A stretch of DNA of 5,521 nt. Source: Deltaproteobacteria bacterium. Its GTDB lineage: Bacteria > JAUYMQ01. Where the stretch lies: the NCBI GenBank assembly GCA_030698575.1, contig JAUYMQ010000155.1:1-5521 (forward strand), written 5' to 3'. The notes beneath the pieces were generated by a model. It did not search any database, was not told the origin of the DNA, and saw only the letters and a list, made by a program, of their open reading frames with translations. This document shows, one piece after another, positions 1 to 5,521 of this stretch; the stretch's first letter is position 1, and each line of letters starts with the position of its first letter. A program made the translations under genes and the position numbers.

Positions 1-9
1 ACTCCTCCT
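1..9 (-). promoter_or_regulatory. Possible Shine-Dalgarno site of a divergent gene starting outside the window
   Basis: Read on the minus strand, bases 9 to 1 are AGGAGGAGT, which contains the full AGGAGG anti-16S consensus. A start codon would have to lie a few bases beyond the left edge. If real, 1-148 is a divergent intergenic region. This conflicts in part with reading the 47-68 hairpin as the terminator of a + strand gene from the left. Only the motif is visible, so this is tentative. Confidence 0.25.
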
Positions 10-46
10 GAGTTTTATTGATCGGGGCGGCATCGATAAGCAGGGC

Positions 47-68
47 GGCGCCCAGGGGGCGCCCTTTT
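47..68 (+). terminator. Probable rho-independent terminator upstream of the M48 gene
   Basis: A 7-base-pair all-GC stem is formed by GGCGCCC (47-53) and GGGCGCC (57-63) around a 3-base loop. It is followed by C and then TTTT (65-68). Read on the + strand this is the layout of an intrinsic terminator, so a + strand gene probably ends left of, or at, the window edge. Stop codons that could end such a gene lie at 9-11, 19-21 and 37-39. The T-run is short and the DNA is GC-rich, so a chance hairpin cannot be excluded. On the minus strand the hairpin is not followed by a T-run. Confidence 0.5.
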
Positions 69-135
69 CATCTCTGTGGCGCCCGGCGCGGCGAACGACA
101 TCCGTGCAGTTCCGCACTACCGGTTCAGCATAAAC

Positions 136-141
136 AAGGAG
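136..141 (+). promoter_or_regulatory. Ribosome binding site of the M48 protease gene
   Basis: AAGGAG lies 7 bases before the GTG at 149-151. It decides the start: the GTG gives a protein that opens directly with a lipoprotein signal peptide. No other start is needed. Confidence 0.8.
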
Positions 142-148
142 CAAGAAC

Positions 149-943
149 GTGATTCGACTCTCGCGCTCCGTTGCATTCCGTCCACTTTGCGCATCAGTTG
201 CCCTCGTGGGGGTCCTGGCGCTCATCGCAGGATGCGCCCTGACGGTGGAACAGGAAAGGCAGCTCGGCGAGGACTTCTCTCGCCAGGTCGCGCAGGAAAT
301 GAAGGTCTTGCGGGATCCGATGGTCGTCGACTATGTCCGCCAGATGGGCGGCCGCCTGGCGGGCGCGGCCGGCCCGCAGCCCTTCCTTCTCACCTTCAAT
401 GTGGTGGTCGACAAGGATTTGAACGCATTCGCGGGACCTGGCGGCTACGTCTATGTGAACACCGGACTCATCATGAAGGTCAGAAGCAGCTCGGAGCTTG
501 CCGGGGTAATGGCGCACGAGATCAGCCACGTAACCCTCCGCCACGTCTCCCAGGCGGTGGCGCGGCAGCAGCAGGCCTCCGGCCTTGGAGCCCTCGTGGG
601 CGCCGTCACGGACAGCCAGACCGCCGGGAAGGTCGCGGGAACGGGGGTGGGGGTCTACAACCTTCGCTACGATCGCCAGGCGGAAGCAGGGGCCGATCGC
701 GAGGGGCTGCTTCTCATGTACCGGGCGGGGTACGATCCGCGGGGCATGGTGAACATGTTCCAGTTACTGCAGAGTACCGGCGGCACCAAGGGCGGCTTCC
801 TGTCCTCCCATCCGGCCACCGCCGAGCGCCTGCAGGCGATGCAGGCGTACATCGCGCAGCTTCCGCCCCGTGCGGGCCTCGTCTCCGACGACGGCCGGCT
901 CCAGGGCGTGCAGTCGCGCATCCGGAGCATGGGGGGCGGCTGA
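149..943 (+). CDS. M48 family zinc metalloprotease, periplasmic lipoprotein
   Basis: This 264-residue protein is a zinc-dependent endopeptidase of the M48 family, in the LoiP/YggG and Oma1-like group whose members degrade damaged or misfolded envelope proteins. The start is GTG. Residues 1-28 form a lipoprotein signal: basic residues at the N-terminus, a hydrophobic stretch, and the lipobox I-A-G-C with the lipidated cysteine at 29. Residue 30 is Ala, not Asp, so by the E. coli sorting rule it should go to the outer membrane. The zinc site is HEISH at 123-127 (ligands His123 and His127, catalytic Glu124). The third ligand is probably Glu179 in EAGAD (179-183). The family's late S-H-P-x(4)-R motif is at 220-227. 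The length is typical for the group, without the TPR repeats of BepA-type relatives. The substrate cannot be told from sequence. sppA follows 58 bases downstream. The family assignment is firm; the exact orthologue (LoiP versus another member) is not. Confidence 0.93.
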   Translation: MIRLSRSVAFRPLCASVALVGVLALIAGCALTVEQERQLGEDFSRQVAQEMKVLRDPMVVDYVRQMGGRLAGAAGPQPFLLTFNVVVDKDLNAFAGPGGYVYVNTGLIMKVRSSSELAGVMAHEISHVTLRHVSQAVARQQQASGLGALVGAVTDSQTAGKVAGTGVGVYNLRYDRQAEAGADREGLLLMYRAGYDPRGMVNMFQLLQSTGGTKGGFLSSHPATAERLQAMQAYIAQLPPRAGLVSDDGRLQGVQSRIRSMGGG

Positions 944-987
944 CAATGCACGGCCCGGCTGCGGGAGGGCCGCCCCTGATGGCCTCG

Positions 988-994
988 GGAGAGG
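988..994 (+). promoter_or_regulatory. Ribosome binding site of sppA
   Basis: GGAGAGG lies 7 bases before the ATG at 1002. It supports this start over the in-frame ATG at 870, which would overlap the M48 gene by 74 bases and add 44 residues with no resemblance to an SppA N-terminus. Confidence 0.6.
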
Positions 995-1001
995 ATTCAC
1001 G

Positions 1002-2717
1002 ATGAGAGTGCTCACCGCCTTCGCGCGCTGGCTGCTCAGCTGGATCGGCTTTGGATTCCGACGGCTGGCGCGCACCCTCCTGGGCCCGCGGCGTGTCGAC
1101 GTGGTGCGGCTCCGTCTCGAGGGGAAGCTTGCCGAAGGCGACGTGTCGCCCACGCCGTTCTGGTGGCGCTGGGAAAAGCGGATCTACCTTCTCAGTGTCC
1201 TTGAACTTTTTGACCGCGCCGGGGCCGATCCGCGGGTGTCCGCGGTCCTGATCGAACCGAGCGGCCTCCGCGCCGGGTGGGCGACGCTCCAGACGCTCCG
1301 GCGGGCCATTCTTCGCCTGAAGGAACGCGGGAAGAAGGTTGTTGTCTACCTGGAAGAAGGCGATAACGGGCTCGCCTATCTGGCAAGTGCGGCCGACCGG
1401 GTGGTCATGGCCCCGGCCGGCATGCTGCAGCTCACGGGGCTGCGCGCCGAGGTGCTCTTCCTCGCGGGAGCGCTCGAGCGGGCGCGCGTGGAGCCGGAGT
1501 TCGTGAGGCTCGGCGAGTACAAGTCGGCTGTCGAACCCTTTACACGAACGTCGCTTTCTCCCCCCGCGCGGGAATCGCTCGATGCGATCCTCGACGATCT
1601 CTACGGACAGCTCGTCACCGGCCTCGTGGAAGGGCGCGGTCTGGCGCCTGAGCGCGTCCAGGCGCTGATCGACACGGGACCTCACCGTGCGCCCGAGGCG
1701 AAGGAGGCCGGGCTCGTCGACGAAAACCTCTACGAGGACCAGCTGCCGGAGTATCTCGCCACATTGCTCGGCCGTCCCGGCGTCGAGCCGCCCGTCGTCG
1801 ACGCGCCGACCTTCCTCCGCTACGCCACAGCTCTGCCGCCGCCCGGCGCACAGGTTCCTTTTCCGAGGGTTGCGCTGATCGTCGCCGAGGGAGTCATTCG
1901 CACGGGACGGGCCCGCCCCTCCCAGCTGGGGCGGGGCGTTTTCTCATCGAGCTTCGCCGAGGCGGTTCGGCACGCAGCCGACAACGATGGCTTGTCCGCA
2001 ATCATCCTTCGCGTGGACAGCCCCGGTGGCTCTGGTCTGGCAAGCGATCTTCTGTGGCGCGAAGTGCGGCGCGCGCGAGAGAAGAAGCCCGTGATCGTGT
2101 CCATGGGGGATGTCGCTGCTTCGGGCGGGTACTATCTGTCTATGCCTTCTGACTGGATTCTTGCCGAGCCGGCAACGCTCACCGGATCAATCGGTGTGAT
2201 CGCGGGCAAGTTCAGCTTGAAGGGACTCTACGAGCGGATCGGGCTGGCAAAGGAAACCTTGGACCGGGGGGCCAGGGCGGGCGCGCACAGCGACTACCGC
2301 CCCTTCACCCCGGAGGAGCGTGAGAAGCTCGAGGCGGAGGTGCGCGCCTACTACGACGATTTCGTGGGGAAGGCGGCTGAGGGGCGCGGGCTCGGGATTG
2401 AAGAGATGGAGGCGGTGGCCCGCGGGCGTGTCTGGACCGGCCAGCAGGCGCTTTCACACCGGCTCGTGGACGAACTGGGCGGAATCGTCGAGGCGATCGC
2501 CGTCGCGAAAAAAAGAGCGGGGATTCCGTCGGCGCAACCCGTCAGCATCGAGGTCCTGCCCAGGGCCCTGCCCAGCTTCCTCGCAGGCCTCTCCTGGAAC
2601 CCGCTCCGCGCACTGCCCGCCGCGCTGCGCGACGTCGTGGACCTCGCAGAGACGCTGGGCGGCTTTCGCGAGGGCGAGCTGCTGGCGCTCCTTCCCTTCA
2701 AGATCGACATCAACTGA
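1002..2717 (+). CDS. sppA: Signal peptide peptidase SppA, 67K type (serine protease family S49)
   Basis: This 571-residue protein is an inner-membrane protease that cuts signal peptides left in the membrane after leader peptidase has released the secreted protein. It has the duplicated architecture of E. coli SppA (618 residues), with two S49-type domains, roughly residues 30-280 and 285-550. The catalytic lysine is Lys174 in the family motif EYKSAVEPF of the first domain. The serine nucleophile is Ser374 in AASGGYY of the second. In E. coli the pair is Lys209 and Ser409, the same spacing of exactly 200 residues, so the Ser/Lys dyad is intact. The DSPGG motif at 339-343, part of the conserved core, is present, as is the TGSIGV segment after the serine. 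The N-terminus (about 7-28) is rich in Trp, Phe and Leu but broken by arginines, so it looks more like an amphipathic anchor than a clean membrane helix. The gene sits 58 bases after the M48 protease gene, probably in the same transcript, which suggests joint envelope housekeeping. Confidence 0.96.
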   Translation: MRVLTAFARWLLSWIGFGFRRLARTLLGPRRVDVVRLRLEGKLAEGDVSPTPFWWRWEKRIYLLSVLELFDRAGADPRVSAVLIEPSGLRAGWATLQTLRRAILRLKERGKKVVVYLEEGDNGLAYLASAADRVVMAPAGMLQLTGLRAEVLFLAGALERARVEPEFVRLGEYKSAVEPFTRTSLSPPARESLDAILDDLYGQLVTGLVEGRGLAPERVQALIDTGPHRAPEAKEAGLVDENLYEDQLPEYLATLLGRPGVEPPVVDAPTFLRYATALPPPGAQVPFPRVALIVAEGVIRTGRARPSQLGRGVFSSSFAEAVRHAADNDGLSAIILRVDSPGGSGLASDLLWREVRRAREKKPVIVSMGDVAASGGYYLSMPSDWILAEPATLTGSIGVIAGKFSLKGLYERIGLAKETLDRGARAGAHSDYRPFTPEEREKLEAEVRAYYDDFVGKAAEGRGLGIEEMEAVARGRVWTGQQALSHRLVDELGGIVEAIAVAKKRAGIPSAQPVSIEVLPRALPSFLAGLSWNPLRALPAALRDVVDLAETLGGFREGELLALLPFKIDIN

Positions 2718-2775
2718 GCACGCCCGGCCGCCGCTGGTCCGGCGCGGCGCGCCCACTCCCTGATGGCGCTTCCAG

Positions 2776-5521
2776 ATGACTGCCAAGGCAATTGAAGTTC
2801 GCGGCGCCCGCCAGAACAACCTGAAGGATCTGGACATCGATCTGCCCCTCGAGCGGCTGATCGTCGTCACGGGGCTCTCGGGGTCGGGCAAGTCGTCGCT
2901 GGCGCTCGACACGCTCTACGCCGAGGGGCAGCGTCGCTACATCGAAAGCCTTTCGACCTACGCGCGGCAGTTTCTTGTCAGGCTTCCGAAGCCCGACGTC
3001 GACTCGATTCGGAACATTCCGCCCGCCATCGCCATCGTGCAGCACAACCCCGCGAAGAACAGTCGATCGACGGTCGGCACGAGCACCGAGGTTTACGACT
3101 ACCTCCGGCTCCTCTGGGCCAAAGTCGGAACCGTGTGGTGCGCGGAGTGCGATCGGGCGGTCCGGGCCATGTCTCCCAGTCCCGCCGCGCTCCAGATCGT
3201 CGGCGAGCATACGGGCGGCAGGGCCTATGTCGTTTTTCCGGTCGGCAAGGCTTCCATTGATCAGCTGAAGGAACTTCCCGCCCGCGGATTCACCCGCTTC
3301 CTGGCGGGCGGCAAGATGCTCCGCCTTCCCGACAGCGCTGAGGACGCGGAGGCGTTGTGGCGCAAGCTCGCGAGAGCGCGGGACGGGGCGGTGGTGGTCG
3401 ATCGCCTCGCGATCTCGGAGGAGAGCCGCGGGAGGCTCGCCGAGGCGCTCGAGACGGCCTTTGCCGAGGGGAACGGGGTCGCGGAAGTCCGCCTGGTGGA
3501 CGGTCCCACCCTCCGGTTCGTGAACGATCTTCGCTGCACGGGCTGCCACCGCGCCTTCGAGGCCCCGACCCCGAAGCTCTTTTCGTTCAACAGCCCCCAT
3601 GGCGCATGTCCGACCTGCCGGGGGTTCGGCAACACGCTCGACTACGACGAACTGCTCATCGTCCCCGACAGCGGACGCTCGCTTGCGCAGGGGGCCATCG
3701 ATCCGTTCACGAAACCGAGCCTCGCGCACTGGCAGCGCCGCATGCTGGCCGCGGCGAAAGGGGCGAAGGTGAAGGTCGACCTGCCCTGGCGGTCGCTCAC
3801 GAAGCGGGAGCGGGAGTGGGTCATGCGCGGCGAGCGCACCCGGTCGGGGCAGGTGAAGCGCGGGGGATTCGGCGGTGCGCTCGGGCTGTTCGAGCGGCTC
3901 GAGGCCAAGCGATACAAGCTTCACGTGCGGGTGTTTCTCTCGCGCTACAAATCACAGAGCCCCTGCACGGACTGCGGCGGCCGGAGGCTCCGGGCCGAGG
4001 CTTACGCTGTAAGGCTCGGCGGCCTGGATATCGCGGCCGCCTGCAGGATGCCGGTCAACGAATCGCGCCGCTTCTTCGCGGATCTCGCCCTCGATGCGCA
4101 GGAAGCCGACATCGCGCACGAGGTTTTGAAGCAGGTCCGCGCCAGACTCGAGTTCCTGGAGAAGGTGGGGCTCAGCTATCTCACGCTCGACCGGCTGACC
4201 CGGACGCTTTCGGGCGGCGAGGCGCAAAGAATCCAGCTTGCGGGTCAGCTCGGATCGCAGCTGGCCGGCACGCTCTACGTGCTCGACGAGCCGAGCGTGG
4301 GTTTGCACGCCCGTGACGCCCGGATGCTGATCGAGATTCTCTTCAAACTGCGCGACAACGGAAACACCGTTGTCGTCGTCGAGCACGATCGGGAGGTGAT
4401 CCGGTCGTCCGATCACGTGATCGAGATGGGGCCGCAAGCCGGCGAACGGGGCGGAGCCGTGGTGTGGCAGGGCGCCCGGGAGAGTTTCGAGGCCTCGCCC
4501 ACGCTCACCGCGCGATACCTCCGGGGGGAATTGCAGGTTGCGTCGAGCGAGGCGCGGCGTCCAGGCAACGGGAAGATGCTCGTGCTGACGGGCGCCCGCG
4601 AGCACAATCTGAAGGATCTGACGGTTCGCATCCCGCTCAACCGCTTCGTCTGCGTGACCGGCGTCTCGGGATCGGGGAAGAGCACGCTCGTCCACAGGAC
4701 GCTCGTGGGCGCGCTTTCGCGCCATTTTCAGATGCCTGTTGCCGAAGTCGGCGCGCACGACACGCTCGAGGGCGCGGAGCACCTGAAGGGCGTCGCGATG
4801 CTCGACCAGGCTCCGATCGGCCGCACACCGCGATCCAACCCCATCACCTATCTGAAAGCCTTCGATGAGATCAGGAAGCTCTTCGCTGCCGAGCCCCTTG
4901 CCCGTTCGCGCCGAATCGGATCTGGAAACTTCAGCTTCAACGTTCCCGGGGGCCGTTGTGAGACCTGCACGGGCGAGGGCTTCGTCCGCATCGACATGCA
5001 CTTCCTTGAAGACATCTACGTTCGCTGTGAAGCCTGCCGGGGCCGCCGGTACCGCGAGGAGACTCTCGCGATCCTTCACAAGAGGCTCAACATTCACGAA
5101 ACCCTCCAGCTCACGGCGAGGCAGGCGCTGAACCACTTCGCCGATCACCCCAGGCTCAGGCGTGTTCTCAGGCTGCTTGTTGAAGTGGGGCTCGGTTACC
5201 TCCGGTTGGGGCAATCCGCGAACACGCTTTCCGGAGGGGAGGCCCAGCGGCTCAAGATCGCCGCCGAGCTGTCCCAGGCCGGCCGCCGCGATTTCCTTTA
5301 CGTGCTGGACGAACCGACCACCGGTCTGCACATGGACGATGTGAGGAAGCTGCTTGCCGTGCTCGACCGGCTGGTGCGGGCCGGAAACACAGTCCTGGTC
5401 ATCGAGCACAATCTGGATGTTATCCGGACCGCCGATCTCGTCATCGACCTCGGCCCGGAGGGGGGCGACGAGGGAGGCCGAATCGTCGCCGAGGGACCGC
5501 CCGAAGCCATCGCCCGCTGTG
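2776..5521 (+). CDS. uvrA: UvrA, excinuclease ABC subunit A (3' end beyond window)
   Basis: UvrA is the damage-sensing ATPase of nucleotide excision repair; as a dimer it finds lesions and loads UvrB. 915 codons are visible, with no stop before the window edge. The end matches E. coli UvrA (940 residues) to about 20-30 residues from its C-terminus. First ATPase half: Walker A SGSGKS with Lys39, signature LSGGEAQR at 478, Walker B VLDEP at 502-506, H-loop His537. Second half: Lys635, LSGGEAQR at 818, VLDEP at 843-847, His878. Zinc cysteines are Cys254/257/278/281, Cys397/400 and the C-terminal module Cys728/731/751/754 (CX2C-X19-CX2C, as in E. coli). Cys122/125 replace a CxxH in E. coli. The start is the first ATG after an in-frame TGA at 2761-2763; it gives an N-terminus matching other UvrAs. 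No Shine-Dalgarno sequence is visible before it. The UvrB-binding region (about 130-245) and the stretch before Cys397 (VRVFLSRY) differ from E. coli, pointing to a separate UvrA lineage. No frameshift is seen. Confidence 0.96.
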   Translation, partial: MTAKAIEVRGARQNNLKDLDIDLPLERLIVVTGLSGSGKSSLALDTLYAEGQRRYIESLSTYARQFLVRLPKPDVDSIRNIPPAIAIVQHNPAKNSRSTVGTSTEVYDYLRLLWAKVGTVWCAECDRAVRAMSPSPAALQIVGEHTGGRAYVVFPVGKASIDQLKELPARGFTRFLAGGKMLRLPDSAEDAEALWRKLARARDGAVVVDRLAISEESRGRLAEALETAFAEGNGVAEVRLVDGPTLRFVNDLRCTGCHRAFEAPTPKLFSFNSPHGACPTCRGFGNTLDYDELLIVPDSGRSLAQGAIDPFTKPSLAHWQRRMLAAAKGAKVKVDLPWRSLTKREREWVMRGERTRSGQVKRGGFGGALGLFERLEAKRYKLHVRVFLSRYKSQSPCTDCGGRRLRAEAYAVRLGGLDIAAACRMPVNESRRFFADLALDAQEADIAHEVLKQVRARLEFLEKVGLSYLTLDRLTRTLSGGEAQRIQLAGQLGSQLAGTLYVLDEPSVGLHARDARMLIEILFKLRDNGNTVVVVEHDREVIRSSDHVIEMGPQAGERGGAVVWQGARESFEASPTLTARYLRGELQVASSEARRPGNGKMLVLTGAREHNLKDLTVRIPLNRFVCVTGVSGSGKSTLVHRTLVGALSRHFQMPVAEVGAHDTLEGAEHLKGVAMLDQAPIGRTPRSNPITYLKAFDEIRKLFAAEPLARSRRIGSGNFSFNVPGGRCETCTGEGFVRIDMHFLEDIYVRCEACRGRRYREETLAILHKRLNIHETLQLTARQALNHFADHPRLRRVLRLLVEVGLGYLRLGQSANTLSGGEAQRLKIAAELSQAGRRDFLYVLDEPTTGLHMDDVRKLLAVLDRLVRAGNTVLVIEHNLDVIRTADLVIDLGPEGGDEGGRIVAEGPPEAIARC

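Noticed and set aside
129-134. CATAAA as a -10 box for the M48 gene
   Set aside because: It matches 4 of 6 consensus bases but nearly overlaps the ribosome binding site, so transcripts from it would lack the SD. No matching -35 is visible.
951-972. Inverted repeat CGGCCC / GGGCCG between the M48 gene and sppA
   Set aside because: The stem is only 6 base pairs with a 10-base loop and no T-run follows, so it is not a convincing terminator; such repeats are common in GC-rich gaps.
870-1001. 44-residue N-terminal extension of SppA from the ATG at 870
   Set aside because: It would overlap the end of the M48 gene. The extra residues do not look like a signal or anchor, and the ATG at 1002 has its own ribosome binding site.
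76-1005. 309-residue open frame on the + strand overlapping the M48 gene
   Set aside because: It is a frame-shifted shadow of the M48 gene with an extreme Gly/Arg/Pro composition. The M48 frame has the HEISH zinc motif and a lipoprotein signal.
714-1685. 323-residue open frame on the minus strand across M48 and sppA
   Set aside because: It overlaps two well-supported genes on the other strand, is rich in Arg, Pro and Gly, and has no recognisable motif.
2710-3924. 404-residue open frame on the minus strand
   Set aside because: It is antisense to the first half of uvrA, has no recognisable domain and is explained by codon bias of the real gene.
2864-4695. Repeated DNA similarity around the two SGSGKS motifs and the two LSGGEAQR motifs
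   Set aside because: This is the known internal duplication of UvrA into two ABC ATPase halves, not a separate repeat element.
3952-5409. 485-residue open frame on the minus strand opposite uvrA
   Set aside because: It lies wholly antisense to the conserved UvrA frame. Long antisense open frames are expected in GC-rich coding DNA. The product resembles no family and is low in hydrophobic core sequence. Similar phrases in it and in the 2710-3924 minus frame mirror the two ABC halves of UvrA.

Overview
The window carries three genes, all on the + strand and closely spaced: a periplasmic M48-type zinc metalloprotease lipoprotein (149-943), a full-length SppA signal peptide peptidase (1002-2717), and a UvrA excinuclease subunit (from 2776) that is still open at the right edge. 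The DNA is strongly GC-rich with G/C-rich third codon positions. This explains the many long but meaningless open frames on both strands. An outer-membrane-type lipoprotein, an E. coli-length SppA and the subtype of UvrA suggest a high-GC Gram-negative bacterium. A deltaproteobacterial or acidobacterial type, or a related uncultured phylum, would fit, but the sequence alone does not fix the taxon.

Layout: bases 1-148 are intergenic. They hold a GC-rich hairpin followed by a short T-run (47-68), which looks like an intrinsic terminator for something further left, and then the ribosome binding site of the M48 gene. At the extreme left edge there is also a perfect Shine-Dalgarno-like sequence on the minus strand, so a divergent gene starting just outside the window is possible. 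The M48 gene and sppA are separated by 58 bases, and sppA and uvrA also by 58 bases. Neither gap contains a convincing terminator, so the three genes may be read as one transcript.

Function: the first two genes both act in envelope protein quality control. The M48 lipoprotein probably degrades damaged or misfolded proteins in the periplasm or at the outer membrane. SppA cuts up signal peptides left in the inner membrane after secretion. The third gene is a DNA repair ATPase of nucleotide excision repair with no obvious functional tie to the other two; it probably just shares the transcript. The UvrA has both ABC ATPase halves and its zinc modules intact. Its insertion-domain sequence and UvrB-binding region differ clearly from E. 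coli UvrA, which places it in a separate UvrA lineage. I see no mobile element, CRISPR array, tRNA, rRNA or evident novel system here; the window is mostly ordinary housekeeping sequence.
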